Assembly: GCF_030388665.1 (NCBI RefSeq)
Contig: NZ_CP128846.1
Location: 6,336,501 to 6,400,500, forward strand
Length of the DNA stretch: 64,000 nucleotides
Reading direction: 5' to 3'
Origin: Streptomyces flavofungini
Lineage (GTDB): Bacteria; Actinomycetota; Actinomycetes; Streptomycetales; Streptomycetaceae
Both the position numbers and the translations under genes were made by a program. The notes below the pieces were generated by a model that worked only from the letters and a program-made list of their open reading frames with translations, did not search any database and was not told the DNA's origin. Of this stretch, positions 34,258 through 42,903 are shown one piece after another; the first letter of the stretch is position 1, and each line of letters begins with the position of its first letter.

Positions 34258-35598
34258 TCAGGCCTCCGGCAGCCGCACCACCGCCACCGCGCCCCCGCCG
34301 TCCGCGTTGCTCAGCTCCACCCGCGCGCCGATGACCGCCGCCTGGCCCAGGGCGATGGTCAGGCCGAGCCCGGTGCCCTGGCCGCGCTCGCGGGCGCCCG
34401 TCTGGAACCGCTGCGGGCCCTCGCGCAGCAGGTGCGGCGGGAAGCCGGGGCCGTGGTCGCGCACCGTCACCGCGGCTCCGTCGACGGACAGCTCGACGGG
34501 GCCGCGCCCGTGTCGGTAGGCGTTGGCGACAAGGTTGGTCAGGATGCGCTCCAGGCGGCGCGCGTCGGTCCGTACGAGCCGCTCGTCGGCGCGCCTGACC
34601 CGCACCCCGCACCCGTTGAACTGCTCGGCGCGGCCCGCTCGTTGGACCATGCCCGCGACCAGCGTGCCGAGCGGATGCACCTCCAGGTCGGGCCGCTCCA
34701 CGTCGGCGTCGAGCCGGGCGACCTCAAGCAGGTCCTCGGTGAGGCCCCGCAGCGCGCCGACGCGGTCGCGCACCAGCTCGGTGGGGCGGCTCGGCGGCAG
34801 GAGTTCGGCCGCGGTGTGCAGCCCGGTCAGCGGGGTACGCAGTTCGTGGGCGACGTCCGCGGTGAACCGCTGCTCGGCCTCCAGGCGCCGTTGCAGCGTC
34901 GCGGCCATCGTGTCGACGGCGGTGGCGAGGTCGGCGACCTCGTTCCTGCCGTGCCGGAAGCCCGGCGGCAGGGGGTGCCCGATGCGGGCGTCGAGATCGC
35001 CCTGGCTGATGCGGCGCGCGGTCGCGGCCGCGGTGCGCAGATCGCGGCTGAGTCTGCTGGCGAGCCCGGCGCCGCCGAGCGCGGCGAGCCCCACGACGAC
35101 GGCGCCCGACACGATCAGCTGCTGGTCGAACTCGGCCATCTCGTCGGCCTGTTCGCGCAGCGGGAGCCGCACGGACAGGACGTGGTCGCCGACCGGCCGC
35201 GCCGCCCACACCGACGGCTCGTCCGCGTCCAGGTCCAGGTACGTGGCGCGCTGCCCGTCGAGCGCGGCGGCCCGCAGCGGCTCCGGAAGTCCGCGCGCGT
35301 CGATCGCCGCGTCCGTGTCGTCCCGCGGGACCTGCCCGGTCAGCTCGTACACCTGACGTACGCGCACGAGCTGCGCCGTGGCCGCGGAGCGCGCGCCCTC
35401 GCAGACCTGGTCGAGGCGCGCGTTGTGGATGAGCAGCCCGATGGCGACGGCGACGACCGCGCACCCTCCGGCGAGCAGCGCGGCGATCTTCCAGCGCAGG
35501 CCGAGGGTGTGCCAGCGCAGGCCGAGAGCGGTCAGGGCGGCGAGGGCGCGGCGGGCTGCGGCGCGCACCCGGTGGACGCCCGGAAAGCGGAGCCTCAT
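34258..35598 (-). CDS. Sensor histidine kinase, no adjacent response regulator
   Basis: 446 residues from the ATG at 35598. Two membrane spans (KIAALLAGGCAVVAVAIGLL and QQLIVSGAVVVGLAALGGAG) flank an extracytoplasmic sensor of about 110 residues. A HAMP segment follows, then the HisKA domain with phospho-acceptor His in FTADVAHELRTPLTG, and the ATPase with N-box NLVANAYRHGRG, VRDHGPGF and GTGLGLTIALG. It starts inside the stop of the lipoprotein gene (4-bp overlap). No response regulator is encoded on either side, so its partner must be elsewhere; the kinase-lipoprotein pairing recalls the Cse envelope-stress arrangement but is not proof of it. Confidence 0.9.
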   Translation of the reverse strand: MRLRFPGVHRVRAAARRALAALTALGLRWHTLGLRWKIAALLAGGCAVVAVAIGLLIHNARLDQVCEGARSAATAQLVRVRQVYELTGQVPRDDTDAAIDARGLPEPLRAAALDGQRATYLDLDADEPSVWAARPVGDHVLSVRLPLREQADEMAEFDQQLIVSGAVVVGLAALGGAGLASRLSRDLRTAAATARRISQGDLDARIGHPLPPGFRHGRNEVADLATAVDTMAATLQRRLEAEQRFTADVAHELRTPLTGLHTAAELLPPSRPTELVRDRVGALRGLTEDLLEVARLDADVERPDLEVHPLGTLVAGMVQRAGRAEQFNGCGVRVRRADERLVRTDARRLERILTNLVANAYRHGRGPVELSVDGAAVTVRDHGPGFPPHLLREGPQRFQTGARERGQGTGLGLTIALGQAAVIGARVELSNADGGGAVAVVRLPEA

Positions 35599-36305
35599 GG
35601 GCGGGTCCCGGGGGAGCCCGTGGAGTCCGGGTGCCCGGAGCCGCCCGGGCCGCCATCCGTGTCGCCCTTGCCGCCCTTGCCGTAACTCTTGACGTCGCTG
35701 ACGGTGGACATCCGGGTGCCGTCCCAGTGGAAGCGCACGGCCTGTTCGCCGCCCTCGGCGCAGGGGCTGCGTACCAGCAGGTCGGTGCCGAGCGTCTCGA
35801 CGGCGAGGCGCCGCCCGGCGGTGAACAGGATCGGATGGACCTTGCCGCGCTTCTCGTAGTAGACGACGAGCACGCTGCGCCCGCTCTCCACGTCGACGGC
35901 GACGAGCATCTCGGGTTTGCCGTCCCCGGTGAGGTCGGTGAGCACCGGCGGCCGGATGCCCGGCCGCCCCGGCTTCTTGACCAGCGGCCGGTCGGCGAGG
36001 GTGCGCAGCCGGGTGTCGGCGCGCAGCAGCTCCCGCACGTCGGCCTTGGCGAGCCCGCCGGGCCCGAGCGGGTCGAGCCCGTCCAGCGGCTCGGGCGGCG
36101 GCTGCTGCGACGTCGGATCGGCGCCGGGCGCCGACGGCGGCGAACCCGACCAGGCGGACCACAGCGGCTCGGGGCGCGGCTGCACCGACACCCGCGGCGC
36201 GGGCTCGGAGTCGCCGAGGCCGCTGGTGGCGCCGCACGCGGACAGCACGGCGACGGCCAGGGCGGCCAGGGGCACGCCGGGCGGGATGCGGAAGCGCGGG
36301 TTCAT
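35595..36305 (-). CDS. Lipoprotein coupled to the histidine kinase
   Basis: 236 residues from the ATG at 36305. A lipoprotein signal (IPPGVPLAALAVAVLSAC) is followed by a Pro-rich region, then a compact domain with LTDLTGDGKPEMLVAVDVES, an FG-GAP-like calcium-binding pattern, and LVVYYEKRGKVHPILFTAG. The Gly-rich tail is probably disordered. Because its stop overlaps the kinase start, it likely tunes the kinase on the outer face of the membrane, as CseA does for CseC; that is inference from layout. Confidence 0.8.
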   Translation of the reverse strand: MNPRFRIPPGVPLAALAVAVLSACGATSGLGDSEPAPRVSVQPRPEPLWSAWSGSPPSAPGADPTSQQPPPEPLDGLDPLGPGGLAKADVRELLRADTRLRTLADRPLVKKPGRPGIRPPVLTDLTGDGKPEMLVAVDVESGRSVLVVYYEKRGKVHPILFTAGRRLAVETLGTDLLVRSPCAEGGEQAVRFHWDGTRMSTVSDVKSYGKGGKGDTDGGPGGSGHPDSTGSPGTRP

Positions 36306-36515
36306 GTGAGGGCCGGGGGAGTGGGGGGCGGGATGGCGGTGACCGGTCACCGCCATCGACGCTAGGAAGGGCGCATCACGAGAACCGGGAGGTTGTGTAA
36401 CAGCTGTGGCCAAAGTATTCGAACGTCCGATCTCGGGACCTTCGGCCTGGCCGGTAGCCTCCCCGTACCTGGGGCCCGAGGCCCCGAGAGGCTCCGAGGA
36501 GAGGAAGCGTCCCCC

Positions 36516-36872
36516 GTGACCGACCAGACCGCCCCCGCCGCCGTGACCGTACTGACCGTCCTGACGACGACCGACACCCCGGACAAGGCGGACGCGCTGG
36601 CGCGCGGTGCCGTGGCGGCGCGGGTGGCGGCGTGCGCGCAGATCAGCGGCCCGGTGACGTCGGTGTACCGCTGGGAGGGCGCGGTCGAGACGGCCCGGGA
36701 GTGGCAGGTGCTCCTGAAGACGACCGAGTCCCGCTACCCCGCCCTGGAGTCCTGGCTCCTCGCGGCCCACGACTACGAAACGCCGGAGATCATCGCGACC
36801 CCCGTGGCCCGGGGCAGCGCGGCGTACCTGGCCTGGGTGGCCGAGGAGACGAGCGCGGGGGACCCGGCGTGA
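36516..36872 (+). CDS. cutA: Divalent-cation tolerance protein CutA
   Basis: 118 residues from the GTG at 36516 (GAGGAGAGGAAG upstream). The sequence follows the CutA1 pattern: VLTTTDTPDKADALARGAVA, RVAACAQISGPVTSVYRWEG, WQVLLKTTESRYPALESWL and HDYETPEIIATPV. CutA1 forms stable trimers; the link to copper tolerance comes from E. coli and its molecular role remains unclear. The stop overlaps the next start (GTGA), so the two genes are coupled. Confidence 0.93.
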   Translation: MTDQTAPAAVTVLTVLTTTDTPDKADALARGAVAARVAACAQISGPVTSVYRWEGAVETAREWQVLLKTTESRYPALESWLLAAHDYETPEIIATPVARGSAAYLAWVAEETSAGDPA

Positions 36873-37375
36873 CCCCTGCCGACGCGGACGCCGATCACCT
36901 GGAGCACCTGCCGTTCTTCGTCTACGGCACGCTCCGCCCCGGCGAACGCAACCACACCGCCCACCTGGCCGGCCGCATCACGTCCCACACCCCCGCCCGC
37001 CTGCCCGACACGGCCCTCTACGACGGCCCCGGCTACCCCTACGCCGTGGAGACCCCCACCGCGGGCCCCGTCCACGGAGACCTGATCACCCCCCACCCCG
37101 CCGCCTACGCATCGGTCCGCACGGCCCTGGACCACCTGGAGGAATACACCCCCGGCGCCCGCCACAACCTCTACGAACGCGTCTCCCGCGAGGTGCACTG
37201 CGCGGACGGAACGCGGCGGAGAGCGTGGGTGTACGTGGCGGGGGAGAGGCTCGCGGAGCGATTGCGGACGCGGGGGGTACTGCTGCCCGGCGGCAGGTGG
37301 CCCCCGGAGGCCGAGGAGGCCGGAGCCGGCGGGGCAGGCCTCAGACCCGCTCCACCCGCACCGCACACACCTTGA
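36869..37375 (+). CDS. Gamma-glutamylcyclotransferase-fold protein
   Basis: 168 residues from the GTG at 36869, overlapping cutA by 4 bp. The AIG2/GGCT fold is recognised from FFVYGTLRPGERNH, the catalytic acid within LDHLEEYTPG, and VSREVHCADGTRRRAWVYVAG. Family members cleave gamma-glutamylamines or rearrange gamma-glutamyl peptides to pyroglutamate. The last 11 codons, Pro/Ala-rich, overlap the nitrate reductase 3' end on the other strand by 35 bp, so the C-terminus may be non-essential. Confidence 0.85.
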   Translation: MTPADADADHLEHLPFFVYGTLRPGERNHTAHLAGRITSHTPARLPDTALYDGPGYPYAVETPTAGPVHGDLITPHPAAYASVRTALDHLEEYTPGARHNLYERVSREVHCADGTRRRAWVYVAGERLAERLRTRGVLLPGGRWPPEAEEAGAGGAGLRPAPPAPHTP

Positions 37376-39563
37376 ACTCCGGCATCCTCGAAACAGGATC
37401 CAACGCGGGATGCGTGAGCGTATTGGCCCGCCCTTCCCCCGGCCAGTGGAACGGCATGAACACGGTGTCGGCCCGGATCCCCGCGGTGACCCGCACCGGC
37501 ACCACCACCCGCCCCCGCCGCGACACCACGGCGACCTCGTCCCCCTCGGCGACCCGCAACCACGCGGCGAGCCGAGGGTGCACCTCGACGAACGCCCCGG
37601 GCGCGGCGGCGTTCAACTCCTCCACGCGCCGCGTCTGCGCCCCGGACTGGTACTGCGAGAGCACTCGTCCGGTGGTCAGCACGACGGGATACTCCGCGTC
37701 GGTCTCCTCGGCACAGTCCCGATGGGCGACGGCCACGAACCGGGCCCGCCCGTCCTCGGTGGCGAACCGCTCAAGGAACAACCGAGGCGTACCCCCACGA
37801 ACACCCTCACCCTCCCTGCCCCCTTCCTCAGGCCCCTCAGGCCCCTCAGGCCCCTCAGGCCCCTCAAGTCCCTCAGGTTCCTCGGGGCAGGGCCAGAAGA
37901 CCCCCTCGCCACCCCCCTCCCGCAACCGTCCGTAAGTGATCCCGGAATAGTCCGCGACCCCGCCCGCACTGGCCCGCCGCAACTCCTCGAACACCTCCTC
38001 CGCGACGACCGGGAACCTCTCCCCGTGCCCGAGCCGCGAGGCGAGCCCGTGCAGCACGTCGAGGTCGCTGCGCACACCGGCGGGTGGGTCGACGGCGCGC
38101 CGGCGCAGCAGCACCCGCCCTTCGAGGTTGGTGACGGTCCCCGTCTCCTCGGCCCACTGGGTGACCGGCAGGACGACGTCCGCGAGCCGAGCGGTCTCGG
38201 AGAGCACCACGTCGGCGACGACCAGGAAGTCCAACGACCGTATCCGCTCCTCCACATGGGCGGCCCGCGGAGCCGAGACCACAGGGTTGGACCCCATCAG
38301 GAGCAGCGACTTCACGTCCCTCCCGAGCGCGTCGAGGAGCTCGTAGGCGGACCGTCCGGGCCCCGGCAGGGAATCGGGGTCGACTCCCCACACCCCGGCG
38401 ACATGCGCCCGCGCCGCGGGATCGGTGAGCTTCCGGTACCCCGGCAACTGATCGGCCTTCTGCCCGTGTTCGCGCCCGCCCTGCCCGTTCCCCTGCCCGG
38501 TCAGGCACCCGTACCCGGACAGCGGCCGCCCGGGCCTCCCCGTGGCGAGGCACAGATTGATCCAGGCGCCCACGGTGTCGGTGCCCTTGGCCTGCTGCTC
38601 GGGCCCGCGGGCGGTGAGCACCATGGCGTTCTCGGCGTCACAGAACCGCCGTACGACTTCCCTCAGTTGGGGTACGGGAACTCCCGTGACCCGTTCCACG
38701 TACTCGGGCCAGTGCGCCATGGCGGCGGCCCTGGCCTCCTCCCACCCGGTCGTACGCTCCCGGATGTACGCCTCGTCGACGCGCCCCTCGGCCACCACGA
38801 GGTGCAGAAGGCCAAGAGCGAGGGCGAGGTCGGTGCCGGGGCGCGGGGCGAGATGGAGGTCGGCGTGCTCGGCGGTACGCGTACGCCGCGGATCGACGAC
38901 GATCAACGTACCGCCGTTGTCCTTGAGTCCGGTCAGGTACCGCAGCGCGGGCGGCATGGTCTCGGCCAGATTGGAGCCGACGAGGATCACGCATCCGGTG
39001 CGGGCGACATCGGCGAGCGGAAAGGGCAGCCCCCGGTCGAGCCCGAAGGCCCGGATCCCGGCGGCAGCGGCGGAGGACATGCAGAACCGCCCGTTGTAGT
39101 CGATCTGCGAGGTCCCGAGGACGACCCGCGCGAACTTCCCCAACGCGTACGCCTTCTCGTTGGTGAGCCCGCCCCCGCCGAACACCCCGCAGGCATCCGC
39201 CCCGTACTCCCGCCGAACCCGGGCGAGCCCGTCGGCGACCCGGTCCAGCGCCTCGTCCCACCCCGCGGGTTCGAGCTCCCCGCTGACGGGGGACCGCACC
39301 AGCGGCTCGGTCAACCGCACCCGCGACGACAGCAGAGCGGGCGCCGTGCGCCCCTTCCCGCACAGCGCGCCCCCGTTGACGGGAAACGCGGGCCGCTCGA
39401 CGACTTCCACGCCCGCCGCTCCCCGTACGAGACCCATGCCGCACTGGAGGGCGCAGTAGGGGCAGTGGGTGGGGGTGGCCTCGCCGGGCGCGACGTGCTC
39501 CGAGGGGGCGGGGCGCGGTGCCGGCGCGGAGGGGATCCGTTCGGGTGCGACTGTGGGGTGCAT
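37341..39563 (-). CDS. nasA: Assimilatory nitrate reductase, molybdopterin catalytic subunit
   Basis: 740 residues. The N-terminal [4Fe-4S] motif CPYCALQCGMGLV with a fourth Cys in GGALCGKG is followed by the Mo-bis-MGD domains (GCVILVGSNLAETMPP, TARGPEQQAKGTD, GYGCLTGQGNGQGGREHG, LMGSNPVVSAP) and the C-terminal cofactor domain ending VFMPFHWPGEGRANTLTHPALD. It reduces nitrate to nitrite in the cytoplasm and feeds NirBD. No BFD-type Fe-S or FAD domain is fused, so electrons must come from another protein, possibly the flavoprotein at 27880. A repetitive Glu-Gly-Pro insert lies near residue 560. A GlnR-box-like element precedes the start by 23 bp. Confidence 0.93.
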   Translation of the reverse strand: MHPTVAPERIPSAPAPRPAPSEHVAPGEATPTHCPYCALQCGMGLVRGAAGVEVVERPAFPVNGGALCGKGRTAPALLSSRVRLTEPLVRSPVSGELEPAGWDEALDRVADGLARVRREYGADACGVFGGGGLTNEKAYALGKFARVVLGTSQIDYNGRFCMSSAAAAGIRAFGLDRGLPFPLADVARTGCVILVGSNLAETMPPALRYLTGLKDNGGTLIVVDPRRTRTAEHADLHLAPRPGTDLALALGLLHLVVAEGRVDEAYIRERTTGWEEARAAAMAHWPEYVERVTGVPVPQLREVVRRFCDAENAMVLTARGPEQQAKGTDTVGAWINLCLATGRPGRPLSGYGCLTGQGNGQGGREHGQKADQLPGYRKLTDPAARAHVAGVWGVDPDSLPGPGRSAYELLDALGRDVKSLLLMGSNPVVSAPRAAHVEERIRSLDFLVVADVVLSETARLADVVLPVTQWAEETGTVTNLEGRVLLRRRAVDPPAGVRSDLDVLHGLASRLGHGERFPVVAEEVFEELRRASAGGVADYSGITYGRLREGGGEGVFWPCPEEPEGLEGPEGPEGPEGPEEGGREGEGVRGGTPRLFLERFATEDGRARFVAVAHRDCAEETDAEYPVVLTTGRVLSQYQSGAQTRRVEELNAAAPGAFVEVHPRLAAWLRVAEGDEVAVVSRRGRVVVPVRVTAGIRADTVFMPFHWPGEGRANTLTHPALDPVSRMPEFKVCAVRVERV
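37824..37886 (-). repeat. 9-bp tandem repeat inside nasA
   Basis: Seven 9-bp units, four of them within one mismatch of CCCCTCAGG and the rest diverged, encode repeated Pro-Glu-Gly triplets in the nitrate reductase. The unit length keeps the frame, so copy number can change without inactivating the gene. Confidence 0.8.
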
Positions 39564-39585
39564 ACGCCCACCCTGGGTCGCGCGT

Positions 39586-39623
39586 GTTTCACGCCACGGG
39601 CCGACGCGTTACGCGAGCGGTAC
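39586..39623 (-). promoter_or_regulatory. GlnR-box-like element upstream of nasA
   Basis: On the minus strand, four pentamers at exact 11-bp steps: GTACC (39623-39619), GTAAC (39612-39608), GCCCG (39601-39597), GAAAC (39590-39586). Spacing and order match the element at 29127-29164, and it ends 23 bp before the nasA start. One GaAAc position is perfect and the other has a single change. Confidence 0.55.
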
Positions 39624-39693
39624 GGCGACCTCCGGCGGGGCCGGCCCCGGCTGTGAGGCCGGGGCCGATTCCGGATGACGTGAACGCTCCGGC

Positions 39694-39996
39694 TCAGATG
39701 ATGTGAACGCCCTGGCCGCCCGACACATAGCCGGTGGCCCCAGGAGCGACGACCTGGAGTTCCTTCAGGTCCCGGCAGCGCGGGTCGGCGTACACGTAGG
39801 CGTCGCGCCCGGTGTTGTTGACGACGAGGGCGTTGGGCGCGTTGCTGGGGTAACAGCCCGGACGCGGGTCGTTGTACGTGGTGCCGTTGATCGTCAGAGA
39901 CCCACCGGGCTCGGCGGCGACGACGGGCGTCGCGAACGGCAAGGTCAGGGCCACGGCGGTGGCGGCGGCACACATCAGGGCGGAAGCACGGGGCAT
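39694..39996 (-). CDS. Small secreted protein
   Basis: 100 residues: a Sec signal (ASALMCAAATAVALTLPFAT ending VVAAEPG) then a 70-residue mature part with two cysteines (PGCYPSNAP and DPRCRDLKE) that could form one disulfide, and NTGRDAYVYADPRC. It ends GYVSGGQGVHII. I do not recognise the family; small secreted proteins of this size with one disulfide are frequent in Streptomyces. It stands alone. A perfect 17-bp direct duplication (40012-40045) lies in its leader. Confidence 0.72.
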   Translation of the reverse strand: MPRASALMCAAATAVALTLPFATPVVAAEPGGSLTINGTTYNDPRPGCYPSNAPNALVVNNTGRDAYVYADPRCRDLKELQVVAPGATGYVSGGQGVHII

Positions 39997-40273
39997 GGGA
40001 GGGGTCCTCGTCTGATGCCTGGGCGGAGCTGATGCCTGGGCGGAGCAGGGTTCGTCCGATGGACCGGGAGCCTATCGACCCGCCGCCGCGTTTCGTCGGT
40101 GCCACCCTCGCGCGAGTCCGGCTCCTGACGCGCCCACTCCGTGTGGCCGATCACCGCCCACCCTCACCATCACCCCACCCTGACAGTCCCCCCACCCCAC
40201 CAGTGAGCCCTCCCGAAAGCACTCGTCACGGCGACGCAACGGGACCGCAATCTGCCCCCGCCATCCTCGGTCC

Positions 40274-41347
40274 ATGACGCCGTCGCATCCGCATCCGGAC
40301 CCCACGGCCCTGCCGGACCCCACGGCATCGCCGGACCTCGCCTCCCAGGCGGCCCCCACCGCCCCTGCGGCCACCACCCCTTCCGCCCTCACCGCTCGTT
40401 CCGACCTCACCGCTCCCTTCGACCTCACCGCTCCTTTCGACACCACCGCCCAACTCATCACCCGCATCACCAGCGAGCTGGGCACCCGCCTCGGGCACGT
40501 CACCCTCACCGGGTCCCGCAGGACGGACCCCGACCGCACCCCCGCCCCCGCACTCCCCGCCCCCGCACTCCCCGCTCCCGCCTCCGCACCCCTCACGCCC
40601 CCCGCGCCCGCCCTCGTCCTCGTGGCCCACGGCAGCCGTGACCCCCGCGCCCGCCTCACCGTGACCGCGCTGAGCGACGTCGTCCGTGCCCTTCGCCCGG
40701 GTCTGGACGTGCGGCTCGGGCACATCGAGCTGAACGAGCCCGGTCTCGACGAGACGCTGCGCGGCCTGCCCGCCGACGGCCCCGGCGCCGTCCTCGTACC
40801 GCTCCTGCTCAGCCGCGGCTACCACGTCAAGCACGACATCCCCGCCGCAGCCGCCGCCGCGGCGGCCCGCCCTCTCCTCCTCGCCGCCCCTCTCGGCCCC
40901 CACCCCCTCCTCGTCGAGGCCCTGCACACCCGCCTCGCCGAAGCGGGCTGGCCCGCCGGGGCCGCCGCGGAGGGACACGGCGTGGTCCTCGCCGCCGCGG
41001 GCTCCCGCGACCCGGACGCCGCCGTGGACACCCGCAGGGCCGCCGGTCTCCTGGCCCGCCGCCTCGGCGTCCCGGTCGTGCCCGCGTACGCCGCGCCGAC
41101 CGAGCACACCCCGACGACGGTGCCCGCGGCCCTGCGCGCGCTCGCGGCCCGCGGGGTGCGCCACGCCGCCGTGGCGTCGTACTTCACCGCGCCCGGCCGC
41201 TTCGCCACCCAGGTCGCCGACGCCGCGCCGTGGCTCGCCGCCGCCCCGCTCGGCGCGCATCCGGCCCTCGCGGCCCTGCTCCTGCACCGCTACGACCAGG
41301 CACGGTCGGCCGCACCCACGCGCCACCGGCAGCTGGCGTCCGCCTGA
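40274..41347 (+). CDS. CbiX-type sirohydrochlorin chelatase, two-domain
   Basis: 357 residues. After a disordered Pro/Ala/Thr-rich N-terminus of about 115 residues with PALPAPALPAPA repeats come two CbiX domains: ALVLVAHGSRDPRARLTV with LVPLLLSRGYHVKHDIP, and a second with GVVLAAAGSRDPDAAVDTRR and AVASYFTAPGRFATQVA. It inserts Fe (or Co) into sirohydrochlorin; next to nirB and nasA the likely product is siroheme. The first domain retains the two catalytic His (AHGS and YHVKHD); the second has lost them (AAGS, TAPG), as is usual for the long form. A weak GlnR-like half box (GTCAC-n6-GCAAC, 40225-40240) lies upstream. Confidence 0.88.
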   Translation: MTPSHPHPDPTALPDPTASPDLASQAAPTAPAATTPSALTARSDLTAPFDLTAPFDTTAQLITRITSELGTRLGHVTLTGSRRTDPDRTPAPALPAPALPAPASAPLTPPAPALVLVAHGSRDPRARLTVTALSDVVRALRPGLDVRLGHIELNEPGLDETLRGLPADGPGAVLVPLLLSRGYHVKHDIPAAAAAAAARPLLLAAPLGPHPLLVEALHTRLAEAGWPAGAAAEGHGVVLAAAGSRDPDAAVDTRRAAGLLARRLGVPVVPAYAAPTEHTPTTVPAALRALAARGVRHAAVASYFTAPGRFATQVADAAPWLAAAPLGAHPALAALLLHRYDQARSAAPTRHRQLASA

Positions 41348-41413
41348 CGCGGACACCCCGCCGCAGCCGGGCCCCCCGCGCGGCCCGCCTCCCGTCCCGT
41401 CTACTGTCAGTCC

Positions 41414-42739
41414 ATGGCAGGCACCGCACCGCACCCGCACACCGTTCTCTACGACGAGGCAGCCGTCGAGCGCTGGGCGCCCGAGCCGGACAAACGGCCG
41501 GGGCGCACGGACTTCCAGCGGGACCGGGCGCGGGTGCTGCACTCGGCGGCGCTGCGCAGGCTCGCGGGGAAGACGCAGGTGGTGACGCCGGGCACGAAGA
41601 GCCAGGAGTGGGACGCCAGCGCGCGGACGCGGCTGACGCACTCGCTGGAGTGCGCCCAGGTCGGCCGGGAGCTGGGCGCCGCGCTCGGGTGTGATCCGGA
41701 CCTGGTGGAGACCGCGTGTCTCTCCCACGACCTGGGGCACCCGCCGTTCGGGCACAACGGCGAGCAGGCGCTGAACGAAGTCGCCCAAGGGTGCGGGGGG
41801 TTCGAGGGCAACGCCCAGTCGCTGCGGCTCCTGACGCGCATCGAGCCGAAGCGGTTCACCCGGGGAGGGCGCGACGGCGAGCTGATCAGCGTCGGCCTCA
41901 ACCTCACGCGTGCCGCGCTGGACGCCGCCACCAAGTACCCGTGGCCGCGCGGCTCCCACCCCACCGACCCGTCGTCGGTGAAGTTCGGCGTGTACGAGGA
42001 CGACCGGCCGGTGTTCGACTGGGTGCGCAAGGAGGCGCCCGCCCACCCGGGCTCCGGGCACCGCACCTGCTTCGAGGCGCAGATCATGGACTGGTCGGAC
42101 GACGTCGCGTACTCGGTGCACGACGTCGAGGACGGCCTGCACGCCGGACACCTCGACCCGAACCTGCTGCACGCCGAACCCGAACGGCAGGACGTCTTCG
42201 CCGTCGCCATCGGCCGCTACGTACCCGAGGACACCGACCCCGAGGAGCTGGCCGAGGCCCTCGACCGGCTGCAGGAACAGCAGTGGTGGCCGCACGGGTA
42301 CGACGGGTCGGCCGTCGCCCAGGCCCGGCTCAAGGACGCCACCAGCCAGCTCATCGGCCGGTTCTGCCTGGCCGCGGAGACCGCGACCAGGGAGCGGTAC
42401 GGCACCGGACCGCTCACCCGCTACGCCGCCGAACTCGTCGTGCCCCGCGCGGCCCGCCTGGAGTGCGCGGTCCTCAAGGCCGTCGCGGACCGTTACGTGA
42501 TGCAGCGCCCCGCCCAGGAGCGGCTCCGCGCCGACCAGCGCGTCATCGTCGCGGAACTCGCCGCCGCCCTCACCGCCCGCGCCCCCGAGGGCCTCGACCC
42601 GCAGTTCCGGGCGCTGTACGACGCGGCGACCGACGACCGCGCCGCCCAGCGCGTCGTCATCGACCAGATCGCCTCCCTCACGGACGCCGCCGCGCGGTCC
42701 TTGCACCTGCGGCTCACGGGCGGTCGTCCTGGGCAATGA
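41414..42739 (+). CDS. dgt: Deoxyguanosinetriphosphate triphosphohydrolase-like protein
   Basis: 441 residues. HD-domain motifs are complete: [18 protein letters not shown] (metal His), [20 protein letters not shown] (HD pair and second His) and a distal Asp in [18 protein letters not shown]. It matches the Dgt family of dNTP triphosphohydrolases, which release tripolyphosphate and deoxynucleoside. It precedes dnaG with one flavoprotein gene in between, and the dgt-dnaG neighbourhood is common in actinobacteria, fitting a role in nucleotide control around replication. Confidence 0.93.
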   Translation: MAGTAPHPHTVLYDEAAVERWAPEPDKRPGRTDFQRDRARVLHSAALRRLAGKTQVVTPGTKSQEWDASARTRLTHSLECAQVGRELGAALGCDPDLVETACLSHDLGHPPFGHNGEQALNEVAQGCGGFEGNAQSLRLLTRIEPKRFTRGGRDGELISVGLNLTRAALDAATKYPWPRGSHPTDPSSVKFGVYEDDRPVFDWVRKEAPAHPGSGHRTCFEAQIMDWSDDVAYSVHDVEDGLHAGHLDPNLLHAEPERQDVFAVAIGRYVPEDTDPEELAEALDRLQEQQWWPHGYDGSAVAQARLKDATSQLIGRFCLAAETATRERYGTGPLTRYAAELVVPRAARLECAVLKAVADRYVMQRPAQERLRADQRVIVAELAAALTARAPEGLDPQFRALYDAATDDRAAQRVVIDQIASLTDAAARSLHLRLTGGRPGQ

Positions 42740-42903
42740 TCGGAGCAACCCATAAATTGAGGAGCCCGAACGGTGCGTAACCGGTTCCGCGCGAGCGGCG
42801 CCGGTTTAGGCGCAAAAGGGTGCCACAGGGCCGCGCACCCCCTTCCGCCATCACCCTCCGTGCGGGACGCTCCCATGAGCTGAAGGTTTCTAGGAGGCAT
42901 CAA

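Noticed and set aside
37824..37886. Possible CRISPR-like repeats
   Set aside because: Units of 9 bp with no spacers, inside a coding region in frame; a simple tandem repeat. No cas gene or CRISPR array was seen anywhere in the window.
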